A DNA stretch of 20,242 nucleotides from Betaproteobacteria bacterium. Its GTDB lineage: Bacteria; Pseudomonadota; Gammaproteobacteria; Burkholderiales; Ferrovaceae. The notes under the pieces were generated by a model. It ran no database searches. It was given only the letters and a program-made list of their open reading frames with translations, and was not told the DNA's origin. Below are positions 16,190-20,242 of the stretch, piece after piece. Location: NCBI GenBank assembly GCA_028870615.1, contig JAGWPH010000108.1, positions 1-20,242 of the forward strand, given 5' to 3'. Made by a program: the position numbers and the translations under genes. How positions within the stretch are numbered: position 1 is the stretch's first letter; each line of letters begins with the position of its first letter.

Positions 16190-18238
16190 ATGTCTTCCCT
16201 GGAGAGCGTGGGGATCACGCCGACCACCGTCACCCGCCTCAAAAAACTGGGCCTTAAGACACCATTTGACCTGGTTTTGCATCTTCCATTGCGCTATGAC
16301 GATGAAACGCACATCGTCCAGGTAAGTGATTTGTTTTATGGCCAAACCGGATGTCTGGAAGTGGAAGTTCTGGATGTTGTCATTCAGTACCGTCCAAAAC
16401 GAACGCTGCGTGTTCGGGTGCGTGACGCCAGCGGCGAGCTTGCGCTACGATTTTTGAATTTTTATGGCAGTCAGATACGCCAACTGGTTGTCGGAACCAG
16501 ATTGCGTCTTTTGGGTGAACTTCGTCGGGGCCACTCAGGCCCCGAAATGATCCATCCAAAATATCAGGTGATTAACGATGCCACCCCCTTGCCGCAGACG
16601 CTCACCCCGGTGTATCCCACGACTGCCGGTTTGTCGCAGGTCACGCTGCGACGGTGCATTAAGCTGGCCCTGGATCAGTCGGACCTGTCCGACACCCTGC
16701 CCGATACCTTGCGTAGCGACCTACAGCTTGCCCCCTTTGCTGACAGTGTGAAGCTGCTGCATCATCCCCATGCCGATGTATCGCAACAACAGCTTGATCA
16801 ACGCACCCATCCTGCCTGGCGCAGGCTCAAATTTGACGAACTGCTGGCGCAACAAATTTCCATGCGTCTTCATTACCGGGAACGCCTTTCCCTACGTGCC
16901 CCACCCCTGCCCGATTTTGAATTGCAGCGCGAACGCTTTCTGAAGAGCCTGCCCTTCAGCCTGACAGGATCCCAGCGTAAAGTTCTGCACGAAATTGAAT
17001 CCGATCTGTCGCGCGCTTATCCCATGCATCGCCTGTTGCAGGGAGATGTGGGAAGCGGAAAAACCGTTGTTGCAGCACTGGCCTGTCTGCGCGCCATTGC
17101 CGCAGGGTTTCAGGCGGCGCTGATGGCGCCTACCGAAATTCTGACTGAGCAGCATTTCCGAAAAATTGAACATCTCTTGCAACCCCTGGGGGTATCCACC
17201 GTTTGGGTCACCAGCAGTTTGCGCAAGAAGGAAAAGGATCTGGCGCTGCAGCAGATCGCTGCAGGGACGGCACAACTCATCATTGGAACCCATGCGTTGA
17301 TTCAGGGCCCCGTCATTTTTAAGGCGTTAGGACTGGTTGTCATCGACGAACAGCACCGTTTTGGCGTAGAACAGCGTCTTGCCCTGCGCAAAAAGACCAA
17401 TCAAACGGATTATGGGCAACCTCACCAGTTGATGATGAGTGCCACACCCATCCCGCGCACACTCAGCATGAGCTACTTTGCCGATCTCGATGTCTCCGTC
17501 ATTGACGAATTGCCGGCCGGCCGCAAGCCTGTAGTCACCAAGCTAATCAATGATTCCAGGAGGGACGCAGTGATTGCGCGAATTCGCGAAACCTGCTTGC
17601 AGGGAGGCCAGGGTTATTGGGTCTGCCCCCTTATTGAAGAATCCGAAACCTTGCAATTGCAGACGGCCGTTGAGACCTTTGAGCGCATTTCCAGCATTTT
17701 TCCTGAGCTTCGAACCGCGCTGATTCATGGCCGCCTCTCGCCCTCGGAGAAATCCGAAATCATGAATCAGTTTTCCAGTGGAGCCATCCACTTGTTGGTC
17801 GCGACAACCGTGATCGAAGTCGGCGTGGATGTACCGAATGCATCCATCATGGTTATCGAACATGCCGAACGCATGGGGTTGGCCCAACTTCACCAACTGC
17901 GCGGCCGCATCGGTCGTGGTTCAGCACAGGGGTTTTGCGTGCTGTTGTATCATCCTCCCCTCTCTGCCCTCGCGCGATTGCGCCTTAAAGTCATATTCGA
18001 ACATACGGATGGTTTCGAAATCGCGCGCCAGGACCTCATGATTCGTGGTCCGGGCGAATATTTTGGAGCACGCCAAAGCGGCACGCCATTGCTGCGGTTT
18101 GCCGATCTCGAGCAAGATGGTGACTTGTTGCAAAATGCCAAGCACCAGGCCGACCTCTGGATTGCCGATGACATTGTTGCAGCCCGTCGCCACCTGGAAC
18201 GTTGGCTGTTGTCACGACAGGAATTTCTGACCGCATGA
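16190..18238 (+). CDS. recG: RecG, ATP-dependent DNA helicase
   Basis: RecG is a monomeric double-stranded DNA translocase that remodels stalled replication forks and branches Holliday junctions. The 682-residue protein has an N-terminal wedge/OB domain (about 1-230). The SF2 motor follows, with Walker A GDVGSGKT (285-292), APTEIL, the DEQH box (385-388) and MSATPIPRT. The second RecA-like lobe carries [25 protein letters not shown] and the QLRGRIGRG motif VI. The translocation-hairpin region with [12 protein letters not shown] lies near the C-terminus. The ATG is 8 bases after the ridA stop. The stop overlaps the ubiA start (ATGA). Confidence 0.97.
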   Translation: MSSLESVGITPTTVTRLKKLGLKTPFDLVLHLPLRYDDETHIVQVSDLFYGQTGCLEVEVLDVVIQYRPKRTLRVRVRDASGELALRFLNFYGSQIRQLVVGTRLRLLGELRRGHSGPEMIHPKYQVINDATPLPQTLTPVYPTTAGLSQVTLRRCIKLALDQSDLSDTLPDTLRSDLQLAPFADSVKLLHHPHADVSQQQLDQRTHPAWRRLKFDELLAQQISMRLHYRERLSLRAPPLPDFELQRERFLKSLPFSLTGSQRKVLHEIESDLSRAYPMHRLLQGDVGSGKTVVAALACLRAIAAGFQAALMAPTEILTEQHFRKIEHLLQPLGVSTVWVTSSLRKKEKDLALQQIAAGTAQLIIGTHALIQGPVIFKALGLVVIDEQHRFGVEQRLALRKKTNQTDYGQPHQLMMSATPIPRTLSMSYFADLDVSVIDELPAGRKPVVTKLINDSRRDAVIARIRETCLQGGQGYWVCPLIEESETLQLQTAVETFERISSIFPELRTALIHGRLSPSEKSEIMNQFSSGAIHLLVATTVIEVGVDVPNASIMVIEHAERMGLAQLHQLRGRIGRGSAQGFCVLLYHPPLSALARLRLKVIFEHTDGFEIARQDLMIRGPGEYFGARQSGTPLLRFADLEQDGDLLQNAKHQADLWIADDIVAARRHLERWLLSRQEFLTA

Positions 18239-19095
18239 ACCGGGTGAATGCCTACTGGCGCTTGATGCGTCTCGATAAACCGATCGGGACACTGCTTCTG
18301 TTGTGGCCCACATTATGGGCCTTGTGGATTGCCGGTCGCGGGCACCCTTCTCTCGTAAACATCCTGGTCTTTGTCCTGGGTACGCTCCTGATGCGCTCTG
18401 CGGGATGCGTTATGAACGACCTCGCCGACCGCCGGATCGACCCGCATGTTGCACGTACCTCACAGCGACCTTTGGCTACAGGCGAGGTCACGCCACGCGA
18501 AGCCTTGATACTGGCCGCCCTGGTCAGCTTGTTGGCGTTTGCTCTGGTGCTGACACGCAATACCCTGACGGTGGTGTTGTCCCTCCCCGCGCTATTTCTG
18601 GCTGCCAGCTATCCGCTGACCAAACGATTCTTTCCCCTTCCCCAGGCTTATTTGGGGATTGCTTTTGGATTTGGCATTCCCATGGCATTTGCAGCTGAAA
18701 CGGGTACGGTCCCCGCCCTGGCCGTTGAAGTGATGCTGGCCAACCTGTTCTGGACGATTGCTTATGACACCGAATATGCCATGGTGGACCGGGATGACGA
18801 CTCTCGTCTTGGCATTCATTCCTCGGCACTACTGTTTGGACGCTGGGATGTGGCAGCCATCATGCTGTGTTATGCAGCTGCCTTGGGCACCCTTGTTTGG
18901 GTAGGGTTTTCAGCGCACCTGGGAGTGACTTATGCCGCCGGACTGCTGGTTGCTGCCGCGATCGCAGGCTATCACTACATCCTGATCAGGACGCGCGATC
19001 GCATGCTTTGCTTCAAGGCCTTCCTGAACAACAACTGGCTGGGAGGGGTCATATTCCTGGGACTGGCTGCCGATTTACTGCTGACTGCAAAGTGA
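18235..19095 (+). CDS. ubiA: UbiA, 4-hydroxybenzoate polyprenyltransferase
   Basis: UbiA attaches the polyprenyl tail to 4-hydroxybenzoate in ubiquinone synthesis at the inner membrane. The 286-residue product has multiple hydrophobic helices. It carries both Mg-prenyl-diphosphate motifs: NDLADRRID (N61 to D69) and [12 protein letters not shown] (from D178). The N-terminal [19 protein letters not shown] is typical of the ubiquinone branch rather than the haem or menaquinone enzymes. The start ATG 18235 is in an ATGA overlap with recG; an in-frame ATG at 18202 lies inside recG and would add 11 residues not seen in the family. ubiC (chorismate lyase) is not adjacent. The gene ends 7 bases from the convergent beta-barrel gene. 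Confidence 0.95.
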   Translation: MNRVNAYWRLMRLDKPIGTLLLLWPTLWALWIAGRGHPSLVNILVFVLGTLLMRSAGCVMNDLADRRIDPHVARTSQRPLATGEVTPREALILAALVSLLAFALVLTRNTLTVVLSLPALFLAASYPLTKRFFPLPQAYLGIAFGFGIPMAFAAETGTVPALAVEVMLANLFWTIAYDTEYAMVDRDDDSRLGIHSSALLFGRWDVAAIMLCYAAALGTLVWVGFSAHLGVTYAAGLLVAAAIAGYHYILIRTRDRMLCFKAFLNNNWLGGVIFLGLAADLLLTAK

Positions 19096-19102
19096 GTTGG
19101 GT

Positions 19103-19621
19103 TCAGAAACCGTATTTGAGGCCAATGGAAAGCAAGTCAACGCCTGCATCGCCGTTGATGCGGTTGTATTTGAGTTGATAGCGATCCCAACCACCCTGAA
19201 AGCGCAAGCTGTGGGTGATATCGTATTTCATGCCCAAGCCCATCATGTTGTAGGGTAAGGCATCCGCAAGGCCGTGCGTAACGCTATTGCTCGTAGTATC
19301 CCCGTCGGTCCGGACACTACTGAGTTTTCCGGTCAAACCAAAACGCTCATTGAGTGACAACGTCCCTGTTCCTCCCAGCACCCAACTCCGCGGTACCGCT
19401 GAAAATGCACTTTCCGGACGCCCCGTCATGCTATCGCCGCGATTTCTGCTCGACAGGGCACTACCATCAAATCCGGCGTTGGAATCCATTTGCATGGTCA
19501 GAGGCAACGCGCTGATCCCCGAAAACCATCCCTCCGATTCAGCGCGAACGCCCACCGACAGCGGCATCACCACCACTGCCAAGCAAAGCGCCTTGACCTG
19601 TTTTGACGAGAATATGTTCAA
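19103..19621 (-). CDS. Short OmpA-like outer-membrane beta-barrel protein
   Basis: The 172-residue product from TTG 19621 starts with a signal peptide: MNIFSSKQVK, hydrophobic ALCLAVVVMPLSVGV, and probable cleavage after VRA at residue 27. The mature part shows alternating strand patterns, SWVLGGTGTLSLNERFGLTGK, MMGLGMKYDI and SLRFQGGWDRYQLKY. It ends in VDLLSIGLKYGF with a terminal Phe, the C-terminal signature for insertion by the BAM complex. This matches the OmpA-like transmembrane barrel family, but the mature length of about 145 residues is short. The first strand-loop-strand part usual in the family seems missing or unrecognisable. TTG 19642 is an alternative start; AGGA nine bases upstream favours 19621. 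Precise function is unknown. Confidence 0.75.
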   Translation of the reverse strand: MNIFSSKQVKALCLAVVVMPLSVGVRAESEGWFSGISALPLTMQMDSNAGFDGSALSSRNRGDSMTGRPESAFSAVPRSWVLGGTGTLSLNERFGLTGKLSSVRTDGDTTSNSVTHGLADALPYNMMGLGMKYDITHSLRFQGGWDRYQLKYNRINGDAGVDLLSIGLKYGF

Positions 19622-19668
19622 CGGTTCCGGTCCTGGGCACAACTCAAACAGGAAATCACACGTTTCTC

Positions 19669-19698
19669 ATGATACGCTCAAGATTGGCCAGAGTCCAA
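19669..19698 (-). promoter_or_regulatory. Probable sigma-70 promoter of the beta-barrel gene
   Basis: On the minus strand a -35 box TTGGAC (19693-19698) and a -10 box TATCAT (19669-19674) are separated by 18 bases. Transcription would begin near 19662, about 40 bases before the TTG 19621 start. The box lies in the 67-88 base gap after dacB, so the barrel gene can be expressed independently of dacB. No terminator hairpin was seen in the gap. Confidence 0.55.
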
Positions 19699-19709
19699 TT
19701 CCCATCGCC

Positions 19710-20242
19710 CTACAATTCCTTACCAATCCACAGTAACAACGCGTCCTGAGCAGGCTTTGCTGCAGCAGCTTGAGGATGATTGACTATAAAAACCAGTGAC
19801 AGCAGATGGCCCGAACGGGTCAACCCATAACCAGCCAAGCTACTGACTCCGTCCAGGCTTCCCGTCTTGAGGTGAAACCGCCCTTCCAGGCCTTCGCCCG
19901 GTAACCTTTTTTCAACCGTGCCGTCCATTCCAAGCAACCCCAGTGAAGCCACGAATTCTGCCTGGTAAGGTCCCTGAGCCGCCTTCACCAGTAACTGGTT
20001 GAGATGATTTGCTGAAATCCGGGCCTGACGCGACAGCCCGGACCCGTTTTCCATAACCAGTTCTGAAAACTGAAGCCCTTGCTGTGCCAGAGTGTCACGA
20101 ATCTTCTGAAGGCTCGACTCTTCCGTGAACTGTTCCATGCCTATGGCCCCGCCCATGTCCAGAAACAGGGTCCGGGCCATCAGGTTATTGCTGTACTTGT
20201 TGGTCTCCCGGATTTGCTCAGCCAGGGGTGAGGAGCGGTGCA
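19710..20242 (-). CDS. dacB: DacB/PBP4-type D-alanyl-D-alanine carboxypeptidase, C-terminal part
   Basis: This is the C-terminal 176 residues of a class C low-molecular-weight penicillin-binding protein, a periplasmic D,D-carboxypeptidase/endopeptidase acting on peptidoglycan. The frame stays open to the window edge, so the 5' part with the signal peptide and the SxxK nucleophile is outside. Visible catalytic motifs are SxN, as SNN in NKYSNNLMAR, and KTG in HLKTGSLDG. ENGSGLSR is another conserved PBP4 segment. An internal ATG at 20178-20180 exists but falls after the SNN motif and is not a real start. The nearest downstream gene on the same strand is the beta-barrel gene, which has its own promoter-like sequence. 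Confidence 0.93.
   Translation of the reverse strand, partial: HRSSPLAEQIRETNKYSNNLMARTLFLDMGGAIGMEQFTEESSLQKIRDTLAQQGLQFSELVMENGSGLSRQARISANHLNQLLVKAAQGPYQAEFVASLGLLGMDGTVEKRLPGEGLEGRFHLKTGSLDGVSSLAGYGLTRSGHLLSLVFIVNHPQAAAAKPAQDALLLWIGKEL

Noticed and set aside
19145..19160. Small inverted repeat GCATC/GATGC near the barrel gene 3' end
   Set aside because: The stem is only 5 bp, is inside coding sequence and has no following T-run on either strand, so it is not a credible terminator.
1..20242. Mobile elements, CRISPR arrays, phage or toxin-antitoxin genes, defence system
   Set aside because: I looked for direct repeats, transposase motifs, repeat-spacer patterns and clusters of unknown genes and found none; nearly every base belongs to a recognised core gene.

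Overview
The window is a stretch of core, vertically inherited chromosome from what looks like a betaproteobacterium, probably of the Nitrosomonadales/Ferrovales type. This placement is inferred from gene order and protein style, not from a search. The main support is the run lptC-lptA-lptB-rpoN-hpf-ptsN-hprK-rapZ, in which HprK (HPr kinase) sits with PtsN and RapZ, as is usual in Betaproteobacteria. The second support is the order yicC-gmk-rpoZ-spoT-ridA-recG-ubiA. Base composition looks uniform along the window and I see no mobile elements, CRISPR arrays, phage genes or foreign islands.

Layout. (1) 1-5879, plus strand: lipopolysaccharide export (lptC cut by the window edge, lptA, lptB), then sigma-54 (rpoN), hibernation factor (hpf), and the nitrogen-PTS/regulatory trio ptsN, hprK, rapZ. 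Most neighbours overlap or nearly touch. (2) 5826-6995, minus strand: mutY (A/G mismatch glycosylase), preceded by tRNA-Gly(CCC). (3) 7007-8779: back-to-back promoters for the tRNA (minus) and for thiS-thiG-trmB (plus), covering thiazole synthesis and tRNA m7G46 methylation. (4) 8776-11827, minus strand: rph-rdgB-hemW-ogt, for RNA processing, nucleotide-pool sanitation, haem trafficking and alkylation repair. (5) 11934-19095, plus strand: yicC-gmk-rpoZ-spoT-ridA-recG-ubiA, including a clear GMP kinase/omega/(p)ppGpp enzyme cluster. (6) 19103-20242, minus strand: a short outer-membrane beta-barrel protein with its own promoter, then the C-terminal part of a PBP4-type D,D-carboxypeptidase (dacB), cut by the window edge.

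The window is very compact. Many junctions are ATGA or TTGA stop/start overlaps, and the longest gene-free stretches are about 95-106 bases (6996-7090 and 11828-11933). All three convergent junctions (rapZ/mutY, trmB/ogt, ubiA/beta-barrel) overlap or are separated by only 7 bases, leaving no room for an ordinary intergenic terminator. About a third of the genes appear to use GTG or TTG starts.

I did not find an undescribed system. The points most worth a second look are a shortened OmpA-like barrel, a RapZ without the basic C-terminal RNA-binding tail known from E. coli, the tRNA-mutY arrangement with a TTG start close to the tRNA end, and the overlapping gene junctions.
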